Counted from the stretch's first letter, positions 1-6,021 are shown. The stretch: 11,039 nucleotides of DNA from Oleiagrimonas sp964608595 (GCA_964608595.1 CAZSOU010000087.1:1-11039), one strand, 5' to 3'. Numbers and translations are program-made. Notes: generated by a model from the letters alone, not told the origin.

Positions 1-473
1 TCGTGTTCAGCTCTGACCTGAACAAGGTCGAGACGGAAGCGTGGGGCTACAGCGTTCCTCCGCGTACCGACATCGACAAGGCGCCCAAGCAGGTCAAGTG
101 CACCCCGCTGGAGATGCAGCGGCGCCTGCTGCAGGAGATCGCCCTCGGTGTCGACCTGTCCGGGGTGACGGCAACCGCGAACGGCGAGATCGTCTTCGAG
201 GAGCCTGACCTGCCCGAGGACGAGGACCGCCGGCTCTTCGTCATGTACTTCGATGGGACTCCGGCCAAGCCGTTCTACCGCGCGAAGTGCTTCTCGAAGG
301 TGAAGCGTTCCGAGCTCGGAGACGAGAACTGGAACAGCGAGGACTCGGCCGCCGGGCGGGAGATCACCTTCGATGTGTCGACGGGGCCCGAGGGTTGGCC
401 GGTGCGTCACTACCTGGGCGGTTCGGCGTTCGACGCCGTCTCCTATGGCTACCAGCCCGCCGGCACTCCGTGA
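1..473 (+). CDS. Major tail (tube) protein, C-terminal part (5' end cut by window)
   Basis: This is the last 157 or so codons of the tube-forming major tail protein, which stacks in rings to make the shaft of a siphovirus tail. The frame is open to the window edge. A GTG at position 3 could serve as a start, but it lies inside conserved-looking sequence (SSDLNKVETEAWGY), so I treat the gene as continuing upstream. Actinophage tube proteins show similar blocks: a 'DLNKVETEGWGY'-like stretch, an 'ANGE.VF.EPD' stretch (here ANGEIVFEEPD), then an acidic beta-rich end with a conserved aromatic or glycine segment (RHYLGGSAFD). It comes first in the module, ahead of the chaperones and tape measure, as in most siphophages. 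TGA is at 471-473 and a strong hairpin follows 8 bases later. The family call is from remembered motif resemblance, not a search. Confidence 0.82.
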   Translation, partial: VFSSDLNKVETEAWGYSVPPRTDIDKAPKQVKCTPLEMQRRLLQEIALGVDLSGVTATANGEIVFEEPDLPEDEDRRLFVMYFDGTPAKPFYRAKCFSKVKRSELGDENWNSEDSAAGREITFDVSTGPEGWPVRHYLGGSAFDAVSYGYQPAGTP

Positions 474-480
474 CGAGCCA

Positions 481-518
481 CCTGCCGGGGTCGCCTTCGG
501 GTGTGCGACCCCGGCGGG
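481..518 (+). terminator. GC-rich hairpin after the major tail gene, likely attenuator or terminator
   Basis: Bases 484-494 (GCCGGGGTCGC) are the exact reverse complement of 505-515, giving an 11-bp perfect stem with a 10-base loop. Pairs 482-517 and 481-518 plus a G-U at 483-516 extend it to 14. No T-run follows (TGCACCAACC), so it is not a textbook intrinsic terminator, but high-GC phages often use such U-poor hairpins. Its place between the abundantly needed tube protein and the low-copy genes downstream fits partial termination, or protection of the upstream mRNA 3' end. Confidence 0.6.
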
Positions 519-550
519 TGCACCAACCACACCCGATCCCCGCTCCACTG

Positions 551-557
551 AGGAGGA
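551..557 (+). promoter_or_regulatory. Strong ribosome binding site for the 52-residue protein
   Basis: AGGAGGA at 551-557 is a near-perfect Shine-Dalgarno sequence, 5 bases after its AGGAGG core from the ATG at 562. It is the main evidence that the short reading frame downstream is a real gene and that it starts at 562, not at an earlier in-frame ATG at 373, which would overlap the major tail gene. Confidence 0.8.
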
Positions 558-561
558 ACGC

Positions 562-720
562 ATGCGACTCGTTAAGGACGGCCAGGTCGTCGTCACGAGC
601 AATGCCCGCGAGGCTGCGCAGCTGAAGGCTTCCGGCTTCCGCGAGGACAAGCCGGCGCTGAAGAAGGCCGAGGAGCCTCCGGCTGAAAAGCCCGCCAAGA
701 AGGCGTCCAAGTCGAAGTAA
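562..720 (+). CDS. Small lysine-rich protein of unknown function
   Basis: Encodes 52 residues. The first half (residues 1-27, starting MRLVKDGQVVVTSNAREAAQ and ending LKASGFR) looks like a small folded beta-beta-helix unit. The second half is a low-complexity Lys/Ala/Glu/Pro tail ending PAEKPAKKASKSK, probably disordered and strongly basic at its end. The start is set by a strong Shine-Dalgarno site at 551-557 and the stop is TAA at 718-720. It sits alone between the tube protein and the tail chaperones, 35 bases upstream of the chaperone start. Short proteins with an 'AxxLxAxGF'-like segment are common near the head-tail genes of actinophages, but I cannot name a function. Possibilities are a small tail completion or accessory protein, or one whose basic tail contacts DNA or the acidic tube subunits. 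Both are guesses. Confidence 0.75.
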   Translation: MRLVKDGQVVVTSNAREAAQLKASGFREDKPALKKAEEPPAEKPAKKASKSK

Positions 721-755
721 CCCCAAGCACCCGACACCCGAAAGGAACACCCGAG

Positions 756-1094
756 ATGTCTGACAACCCACTGGAGAACTCGACTCTGTCGCAGATCGGC
801 AAGATCGAGACGGCAGGCCCGTACGTCTACACCTGTCGCGACGGTAAGCACACCGTCACTTTCCCTGACCTGGCCGAGATGGACTGGGAGCAGGGCGAGA
901 AGTTCATGCAGGACCTCGTCGAGTCTCCCGAGTCGGTGTGGCTGAAGAAGTGGCTCACCGCTGAGGACTTCAACCTGCTTAAGGCGGAGAAGCTCAAGAT
1001 GAAGGAGCTCGTGCCGATCATCCGGCAGGTGTCGGACCACTACGGCCAGCTCTTCGGTACGCCGGGGGAAGGCGAAGCCTCGCGGTCCTCCTAG
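756..1094 (+). CDS. Tail assembly chaperone, short form (lambda gpG-like)
   Basis: Encodes 112 residues. It is the zero-frame product of the tail assembly chaperone locus, which coats the tape measure during tail assembly and is absent from finished virions in well-studied phages. It starts at ATG 756 after an AAAGGA ribosome site (741-746) and stops at TAG 1092-1094. The protein is acidic in the middle and has a helical region (residues 66-95, LTAEDFNLLKAEKLKMKELV region) followed by a short variable end, as expected for a gpG-like chaperone. Assignment rests on position (immediately before the tape measure), size, and the clear -1 extension into an overlapping frame, more than on sequence alone. 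The last 7 residues (after residue 105) are unique to this form, since the long form leaves the frame there. Confidence 0.85.
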   Translation: MSDNPLENSTLSQIGKIETAGPYVYTCRDGKHTVTFPDLAEMDWEQGEKFMQDLVESPESVWLKKWLTAEDFNLLKAEKLKMKELVPIIRQVSDHYGQLFGTPGEGEASRSS

Positions 1095-1528
1095 GTCGCT
1101 TCCGCCCGCAGGTCCGTGCCGACCTGCTCCACGAGTACGGCGTGGACCTGCGGGACTGGATGCGCCCGGACCGCGTCGTGGCGCTGCTGGACCTCATCGA
1201 GCAGTGCCCGTCAGCGTGTCGGTGGCGCGAGGCTGCCGAGAACGACGTGGAGTGGGTCCGCTGGCAGAACGAAGCAGAGCAGGACCGACCACAGCTCAGC
1301 CGGAAGTGGGCTCCTCGGATCAGCGAGTACGACCTGCATGCGTCCCTGTTGGCGCAGCTGATCGACACGGTGGGCGTGATCGCTGAGGGCTTGAAGATCA
1401 TCAAGAAGTACCAGCCGCTGCCTGGCCCGCGCACCGCGCAGGCGGTGGCAGAGGCCGAGCAGTCGCTCGATATGGCCGTGTTCCTGATCAAGCAGTTGAC
1501 CCCGCACGCACTGGACGAGGGGAGGTGA
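756..1528 (+). CDS. Tail assembly chaperone, long form made by -1 frameshift (lambda gpGT-like)
   Basis: The same start as the short chaperone is used; ribosomes that slip back one base near 1070 continue in a second frame to TGA 1526-1528. If the slip is at 1064-1070 the product has 105 shared residues plus 152 new ones, 257 in total. The -1 frame is open from 983 (a TAA lies at 980-982) to 1528, so the slip must fall between 983 and 1094. Reading it from 1070 gives RRSLAVLLGRFRPQVRADLL and then HEYGVDLRDWMRP, which joins smoothly to the rest (LLDLIEQCPSACRW..WEAA-type, then helical segments). The 'R.DLL.EYGVDL..WM' pattern is typical of T-domains in actinophages. There is no good ribosome site before the GTG at 1142, so an independent gene is less likely. 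The T-domain is thought to recruit the tape measure and tube subunits. The end overlaps the tape measure's ribosome site. Confidence 0.85.
1064..1070 (+). promoter_or_regulatory. Candidate -1 frameshift slippery heptamer G GGG GAA
   Basis: The zero-frame codons are CCG (1062-1064), GGG (1065-1067) and GAA (1068-1070). Slipping one base back lets the GGG-reading tRNA re-pair perfectly with 1064-1066. The A-site tRNA would move from GAA to GGA, with a middle-base mismatch, so slippage of the P-site tRNA alone is also plausible. It lies within the only interval (983-1094) where both frames are open, and just before the zero-frame stop. No better X XXY YYZ heptamer was seen in that interval. Confidence 0.7.
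1521..1526 (+). promoter_or_regulatory. Ribosome binding site of the tape measure gene, inside the chaperone end
   Basis: GGAGGT at 1521-1526 stands 6 bases before the ATG at 1533 and overlaps the last codons and stop (1526-1528) of the frameshifted chaperone. Ribosomes finishing the long chaperone would stop on top of this site, which suggests translational coupling of chaperone and tape measure. Confidence 0.75.
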
Positions 1529-1532
1529 CCGC

Positions 1533-4500
1533 ATGTCCGCTCTGGCACAGGCCGGGTCCGCGTATGTGGAGGTCGAGCCGTCGTTCGACGGTTTCGTCCG
1601 CAAGACCGCGACGGCGTCGGACAAGGCCGCGTCGAGGGCGGCGCGCAACTTCAACTCTGGCTTCGAGTCGGGCACCAACAAACCCGGCGTCTTCCGGCGC
1701 ATCGGCGGCGGGATCGTCCGCGGCATCGGCAAGACCGTCAAGGTCGCCGCCGTGGGCGCGGGCACGGTCGCCGGTATTGCCCTTGTCGGCGGGTTCAAGT
1801 CGGCCATCGACCAGCAGCACTCTCGTGATGTGCTGTCCGGCCTGTACGGGTCGATGGACCAGGCGAAGACGATGATGAAGGACCTGCGCAAGGTTTCCCG
1901 ATCCTCATCGCTGGACTACTCCTCGTATACGTCCGCGGCCCAGTCCCTCGCCTATGCGGGCGTGCAGGGCAAGGATGCCGTCAAGACGCTGAAGAACGTT
2001 GGCAAGGCGATCTCCGCGGCGGGCGGCAGTAACGAGAACCTCAACTCTGCGACCGATTCCATCTTGAAGATGGTCAACGCCGGGAAGGTGCAACTGGACA
2101 CCCTGCAGCAGCTCTCGAATGCCGGTGTGCCGATCCTGTCCGGCCTGGCGAAGCACTTTGGGGTGTCGATCTCGAAGGTCAACGAGATGGCCTCCGAGGG
2201 AAAGATCAAGCTGGACGATGTCCTCTCGGTGATGCGCAAGGGCACCGGCTCGACCTTCCAGAAGATGATCAAGGCCGGGAACAAGGCCGACAACTCGCTC
2301 GGGAACGTCTTCAAGCGGATCAAGGACAACGTCTTCACCAGCATCGGTGCCGCGATGGTCCCCATGCTGGACAAGATCACCCCCATCGTCGCCAAGGCGG
2401 GCAAGGCCCTCAACAAGTGGCTGAACGGCCAACTGAAGAAGCTGCCAGGGCTGATGGACAAGCTGTCGAACCACTGGCGAGAGTTCAAGCAGGGGTTCGC
2501 CGTCGACCTGTCCAAGGAAGGCTCCAAGTGGCAGAAGTTCGGCTCGACCGTGCGGAAGATTTTCGACATCTTCACCGGCAAGGGCGGCGCGTCGGGCATC
2601 GGCAGCAACATCAAGAAGCTCTTCAAGAACATTGACCCGCAGGCATTCAAGGACCTCTTCTCCGGTCTGGCATCGACTGCGCCGCTGCTCGGATCCTCGC
2701 TGAGCCTGGTCGGTAAGGCCCTCGGATTCATTGGGGACCACGCGAAGACGATCGGCAAGATACTGCCCTTCATCGCTGCGGGGTTCCTCGCGTGGAAGGC
2801 GGCGTCATCGTTCCTGGGACCGCAGAGCCTGGTCGGGTTCACGCTGCGCACGGCGGCACTGTTCGCTTCGGCAGCGGCCACGGCGGCGAACACCCGTGAG
2901 ATGAAGCGTCAGCGGCTGGCGGCTGCTCAGAACTCCGCCGCGATGGGCGCGAATACGGCCACGACCGAGGCAAACACGGCCGCGCAGAGCCAGGGTGTCA
3001 TGGCGCGCATCCGGCAGCGCGTGGCGACCATCGCCTCCACGATCGCTCAGCGCGCAGCAGGAGCGGCCGCTCGAGTCGCCGCAGCCGGCCAGTGGCTACT
3101 GAACGCCGCCATGAACGCGAACCCGATCTCCATCATCATCATCGCCCTGATCGCCCTCGGTGCGGCGTTCGTGGTGCTGTGGAAGAAGAGCGAGACCTTC
3201 AGGAAGATCGTGAAGGGCGCCTGGGAGGGCATCAAGAAGGCCGCGCTTGCCGTGTGGCACTGGATGAAGAACACGCTGTGGCCTGGCATCAAGAAGGTGT
3301 GGGACTGGATCTCTTCCGGATTCGTCGCCACGAAGGACGCGCTGGTCAAGGCGTGGCACAAGATCAAGGCCGCGTTCCAGGCTGCGTGGAACTGGCTGAA
3401 GGGCACGTTCAAGAAGTGGTGGGCCGGGACGAAGGCTATCGTCACCGCGCCGATCAATGCGGCATGGAAGATCCTCAAGCGCGACTGGCGCTGGATCAAG
3501 AACGTCTTCAGCGGTGCATGGGGTTGGGTCAAGGGCACATTCAAGAAGCTGTGGCACGGGGTCGAGAAGATCCTGACCGCCCCGATCGGTGCCGTGAAGG
3601 GCTTCCTGGAGCGCCAGGTGCGCGGCTGGAAGAACATCTTCTCCGGCGCGAAGAAGGCTATCGGCAAGATCTGGGATGGACTGAAGAACGTCGTGAAGGC
3701 CCCGGTGAACTGGGTCATCAAGCACGTCATCAACACCCCGCTGATCTCCGGCATCAACGCCCTGCTTCCGGGTAACCCGATCAAGCCGCTGAAGGGGTTC
3801 GCGAAGGGCACCGACTCGGCCCCCCCCGGTATGGCATGGGTGGGCGAGCGTGGCCCCGAGCTGATGCAGTTCGCCGGCGGTGAGCGCATCTACCCGGCAC
3901 CGGTGTCTCGTCGGCTGGCCGAGCAGTACGGCGATGTTGCGCCTGGGTTCGCTGGTGGTGGCCGCATCCCGACCCTGCCGTCTGGCTCGGGCGGCTCTGG
4001 CCGTGCGATGGCCTGGTCTGGTATCGAGTGGTACCGCCCCGGCTGGCGCAAGAAGCTGATCGATGTGCTGCGTCAGTTGCAGCGCAAGGGTTGGTCGATT
4101 CTTGAGATGATGCCGTTCGACCGGGTCGACCCGGTTCACTCGGCGCACTCGCTGCACTATCTGCCATCGCGTGCGCATGGTGACGCGGCAGACATTTCGC
4201 GTCCTGGGATGCGGGGCGCGGATCGTGTGGCGCGGATGTTGCAGGCGATGGGCTTCGGTGTCAAGTGGCAGGTGCCGGGTCACTACAACCACATTCACGT
4301 GGATACGTCTCTGCTGTCGCATATTGGTGGCAAGTGGACGGGTGTCAGTAAGGCGTCCGGTGGCGGCATCTTTGACATGCTCGGCGGGCTGAAGGACAAG
4401 GTATCCAGCTGGTTCGGTAAGGCGCTGGACAAGTTCAAGGGCAACAAGTTCGCGCAGATCCCGGTTGAGCTGGGCAAGAAGGCTGCCTCTGGTCTGTGGG

Positions 4501-5129
4501 ATTGGGCCAAGGAGAAGCTGAACCCGCTGAACTGGTTTGGTGGTGCTGACGGGCACGGCAAGCTGGGCAACAATGTGGCTGCGAAGCTTGCGGTGAAGTT
4601 GGCGGCCCGCATGTATGGCTGGGACCACGGCTACATGTGGGACGCCATCAAGCACATCGTGCGCAATGAGTCGTCGTGGAATCCGCACGCCCGCAACCCC
4701 TCGAGCGGCGCGTACGGCCTGTTCCAGGCTCTTCCCCCGAGCAAGATGAACAGTGTCGGGCGTGACTGGCGCACGAATGCTGACACGCAGGCCCGCTGGG
4801 GCATGAGGTACATCGCGCAGCGATACGGCAACCCGGCTCGGGCGTGGGACTTCTGGGTCAAGCACCACTGGTACGCGAACGGCACCCGTTCGGCGCGCCC
4901 CGGCCTGGCGATGGTTGGTGAGCGCGGTCCGGAGCTGATCAGCATGCGCGGCGGCGAGCAGGTGTTCAGCAATGCGGAGTCGCAGCGGATGCTTGGCGGC
5001 TACAACGGGCCGGGCGTCTATGTGGGGTCGATCAACGCCCCGGCGGACACGGCGAGGGATCTTGTCGACGAGCTGACCTGGGCGGTTCACACCAGCAGCC
5101 TTGCCAGCGCATATTCGGGGGTCCGCTGA
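1533..5129 (+). CDS. Tape measure protein with M15-type peptidase and lytic transglycosylase domains
   Basis: Encodes 1198 residues; sets tail length and takes part in DNA delivery. Visible layout: residues 95-240 match the style of the phage tape-measure N-terminal domain (LQQLSNAGVPILSGLAKHFG, then SKVNEMASEGKIKLDDVL). Residues 445-528 are Ala-rich and helical. Residues 529-551 are a hydrophobic helix (ISIIIIALIALGAAFVVLW) of transmembrane type. Residues 575-733 are Trp-rich tandem repeats. A first VGERGPEL motif is at 770-777. Residues 835-930 carry an M15-like zinc peptidase pattern: H875 (SLHY), GDAAD with D887, and H920-x-H922. Residues 1025-1110 are an SLT-type transglycosylase with likely catalytic E1046 (NESSWNP) and GAYGLFQ at 1059-1065. 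A second VGERGPEL is at 1128-1135. Start is fixed by GGAGGT at 1521. The stop shares a base with the next start (TGATG). Length predicts roughly 180 nm of tail by the 1.5 angstrom per residue rule, less if the enzymatic part is not stretched. Confidence 0.95.
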   Translation: MSALAQAGSAYVEVEPSFDGFVRKTATASDKAASRAARNFNSGFESGTNKPGVFRRIGGGIVRGIGKTVKVAAVGAGTVAGIALVGGFKSAIDQQHSRDVLSGLYGSMDQAKTMMKDLRKVSRSSSLDYSSYTSAAQSLAYAGVQGKDAVKTLKNVGKAISAAGGSNENLNSATDSILKMVNAGKVQLDTLQQLSNAGVPILSGLAKHFGVSISKVNEMASEGKIKLDDVLSVMRKGTGSTFQKMIKAGNKADNSLGNVFKRIKDNVFTSIGAAMVPMLDKITPIVAKAGKALNKWLNGQLKKLPGLMDKLSNHWREFKQGFAVDLSKEGSKWQKFGSTVRKIFDIFTGKGGASGIGSNIKKLFKNIDPQAFKDLFSGLASTAPLLGSSLSLVGKALGFIGDHAKTIGKILPFIAAGFLAWKAASSFLGPQSLVGFTLRTAALFASAAATAANTREMKRQRLAAAQNSAAMGANTATTEANTAAQSQGVMARIRQRVATIASTIAQRAAGAAARVAAAGQWLLNAAMNANPISIIIIALIALGAAFVVLWKKSETFRKIVKGAWEGIKKAALAVWHWMKNTLWPGIKKVWDWISSGFVATKDALVKAWHKIKAAFQAAWNWLKGTFKKWWAGTKAIVTAPINAAWKILKRDWRWIKNVFSGAWGWVKGTFKKLWHGVEKILTAPIGAVKGFLERQVRGWKNIFSGAKKAIGKIWDGLKNVVKAPVNWVIKHVINTPLISGINALLPGNPIKPLKGFAKGTDSAPPGMAWVGERGPELMQFAGGERIYPAPVSRRLAEQYGDVAPGFAGGGRIPTLPSGSGGSGRAMAWSGIEWYRPGWRKKLIDVLRQLQRKGWSILEMMPFDRVDPVHSAHSLHYLPSRAHGDAADISRPGMRGADRVARMLQAMGFGVKWQVPGHYNHIHVDTSLLSHIGGKWTGVSKASGGGIFDMLGGLKDKVSSWFGKALDKFKGNKFAQIPVELGKKAASGLWDWAKEKLNPLNWFGGADGHGKLGNNVAAKLAVKLAARMYGWDHGYMWDAIKHIVRNESSWNPHARNPSSGAYGLFQALPPSKMNSVGRDWRTNADTQARWGMRYIAQRYGNPARAWDFWVKHHWYANGTRSARPGLAMVGERGPELISMRGGEQVFSNAESQRMLGGYNGPGVYVGSINAPADTARDLVDELTWAVHTSSLASAYSGVR
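3117..3185 (+). other. Predicted membrane-spanning helix inside the tape measure
   Basis: Codes for residues 529-551, a run of Ile, Leu, Ala, Gly, Val and Phe with no charge between Asn530 and Lys552, bounded by Asn-Pro before and a Lys-rich stretch after. Such helices in tape measures are thought to insert into the host membrane during DNA injection. It sits directly upstream of the basic Trp-rich repeats. Confidence 0.7.
3255..3650 (+). repeat. Three tandem 44-residue (132-bp) Trp-rich repeats in the tape measure, with a partial fourth
   Basis: Units are 3255-3386 (residues 575-618, starting WHWMK), 3387-3518 (619-662, starting WNWLKGTFKK) and 3519-3650 (663-706, starting WGWVKGTFKK). Units 2 and 3 align without gaps and share 25 of 44 residues by hand count, including KGTFKK, TAPI and the closing FSGA. 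Unit 1 is diverged but keeps Trp at positions 1, 3 and 34, Lys5, Thr7, Ile37, Phe41 and Ala44. A degenerate fourth copy follows from 3651 (KAIGKIWDGLKNVVKAPVN). The spacing 44 equals 4 x 11, which fits the 11-residue Trp/Phe period reported for tape measures of other siphophages. Confidence 0.8.
3840..3863 (+). repeat. First VGERGPEL motif copy, before the enzyme domains
   Basis: Codes for residues 770-777 of the tape measure within the wider pattern GT-SA-PG-A-VGERGPEL-GGE. A second copy sits at 4914-4937, after the two enzyme domains. This motif is frequent near the C-termini of tape measures. Confidence 0.75.
4914..4937 (+). repeat. Second VGERGPEL motif copy, after the enzyme domains
   Basis: Codes for residues 1128-1135 of the tape measure. 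It shares with the first copy (3840-3863) the flanking GT, SA, PG and GGE residues at the same spacing, so the similarity extends over about 25 residues. The DNA differs at many third codon positions, so the duplication is not recent. Confidence 0.75.
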
Positions 5130-6013
5130 TGCCTATCGACCTCAAGGATGGCCAGTTCGAGCTGGACGGTCTCGTGTTCGGATACGGCACCGATGTCCTC
5201 GTGAGCACTCTCGATCCGGGCGACCCGGCCGAGCGTGATGAGGATGCGGAGAACCCGACCGGCAACGGCGTATTCATGGGGCACGACCGGCTCGGATCGC
5301 AGACGTGGACCTTCGACCTGGCGACCGACTGCAAGGACATGAGGTCCGCGCAGTCGGCCGCGAGGAAGTTCGCCGGCGTGTGGCGTCGCGCGAAGCGCCT
5401 CCGGCCGGGTGAGACGATGACCCTTCGCTATCGCGCGGTCGGCTCCGACACATTCCGGGTTGTCGGCCGCCCGAGGAAGTTCGCCGGTCCGTCTGGTGAC
5501 GCGCTGATGCGGCTGGGTAACGGCAAGATGGCCGCCGAGTTCGTCCTGGCCGAGCCCATGACCTTCGACGATGAAGAGGACTCGCTGCACCTGGGTCTGG
5601 TCACCGACCCCGGTGGCACACTGGCCTGGCCGATCACGTTCCCGATCACGTTCGGCGCTACTCCTGGCCTGCGCCAAGGAATCGTCAACGTGGCCGGCGA
5701 GGCCGAGACTCCGTTCCGTGCGGTGATCTCCGGACCGGTGACGGGTAAGGCCGTCTCCCCGGTGCTCAAGGGCCACGGTTGGCGCATCGAGCTGCCCGGT
5801 CTTGAGGTCCACTACGACGAGACGGTGGAGATCGACACCCGCGCGCGCACGGTCAGCAAGAACGGTGTGAGCGTGGTGCACTTCTTGTCGCGCCGTTCGG
5901 ACCTGTCTGCCCGGTTGATGCCGGGCAGCCAGGAGCTCGTCTTCACCACTACCGATCCGACGAACACTGCAGCGGCCCGGATGTACTGGCGTGCTGCCCA
6001 TTGGTCCCTGTAG
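5129..6013 (+). CDS. Distal tail protein (Dit-like minor tail protein)
   Basis: Encodes 294 residues. Dit proteins form a ring joining the tail tube to the tip and hold the receptor-binding parts. The N-terminal half has the pattern seen in actinophage Dit-like proteins: LDGLVFGYGTDVLVSTLDPGD, a NPTGNGVFMGHDRLG loop, then TWTFDL. A middle segment (RPGETMTLRYR, RVVGRPRKF) resembles the 'replace the value, recompute' beta-hairpins of this fold, and the C-terminal half is beta-rich and ends in a Trp-containing stretch (YWRAAHWSL). It directly follows the tape measure, the usual Dit place. The start ATG (5129-5131) overlaps the tape measure stop (5127-5129) by one base and has only a weak GGGGGT-like site before it, so translation is probably coupled. 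The family call is from position plus motif style. Confidence 0.8.
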   Translation: MPIDLKDGQFELDGLVFGYGTDVLVSTLDPGDPAERDEDAENPTGNGVFMGHDRLGSQTWTFDLATDCKDMRSAQSAARKFAGVWRRAKRLRPGETMTLRYRAVGSDTFRVVGRPRKFAGPSGDALMRLGNGKMAAEFVLAEPMTFDDEEDSLHLGLVTDPGGTLAWPITFPITFGATPGLRQGIVNVAGEAETPFRAVISGPVTGKAVSPVLKGHGWRIELPGLEVHYDETVEIDTRARTVSKNGVSVVHFLSRRSDLSARLMPGSQELVFTTTDPTNTAAARMYWRAAHWSL

Positions 6014-6017
6014 GAGG
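6012..6017 (+). promoter_or_regulatory. Strong ribosome binding site that fixes the minor tail start at 6022
   Basis: AGGAGG at 6012-6017 overlaps the preceding TAG stop (6011-6013) and lies 4 bases before ATG 6022. An in-frame TTG at 6001 would add 7 residues and start inside the previous gene, but it lacks such a site, so 6022 is the better start. Confidence 0.8.
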
Positions 6018-6021
6018 ATCC

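Noticed and set aside
3..473. GTG at position 3 as true start of the first gene
   Set aside because: The frame is open to the edge and the sequence at the edge already looks like the interior of a tube protein, so the gene is treated as cut.
474..561. Possible promoter in the 88-base gap after the major tail gene
   Set aside because: Apart from the hairpin and the ribosome site, I saw no -10/-35-like pair with sensible spacing.
1142..1528. Independent gene starting at GTG 1142
   Set aside because: No Shine-Dalgarno site upstream, and the same frame extends back to 983 with protein-like sequence that matches a frameshifted chaperone T-domain.
3096..5090. Long open frame on the minus strand opposite the tape measure, about 660 codons
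   Set aside because: It mirrors GC-rich third positions of the tape measure, its translation is Arg/Val/Leu/His-rich low-complexity sequence with no recognisable domain, and there is no ribosome site. It is a shadow frame.
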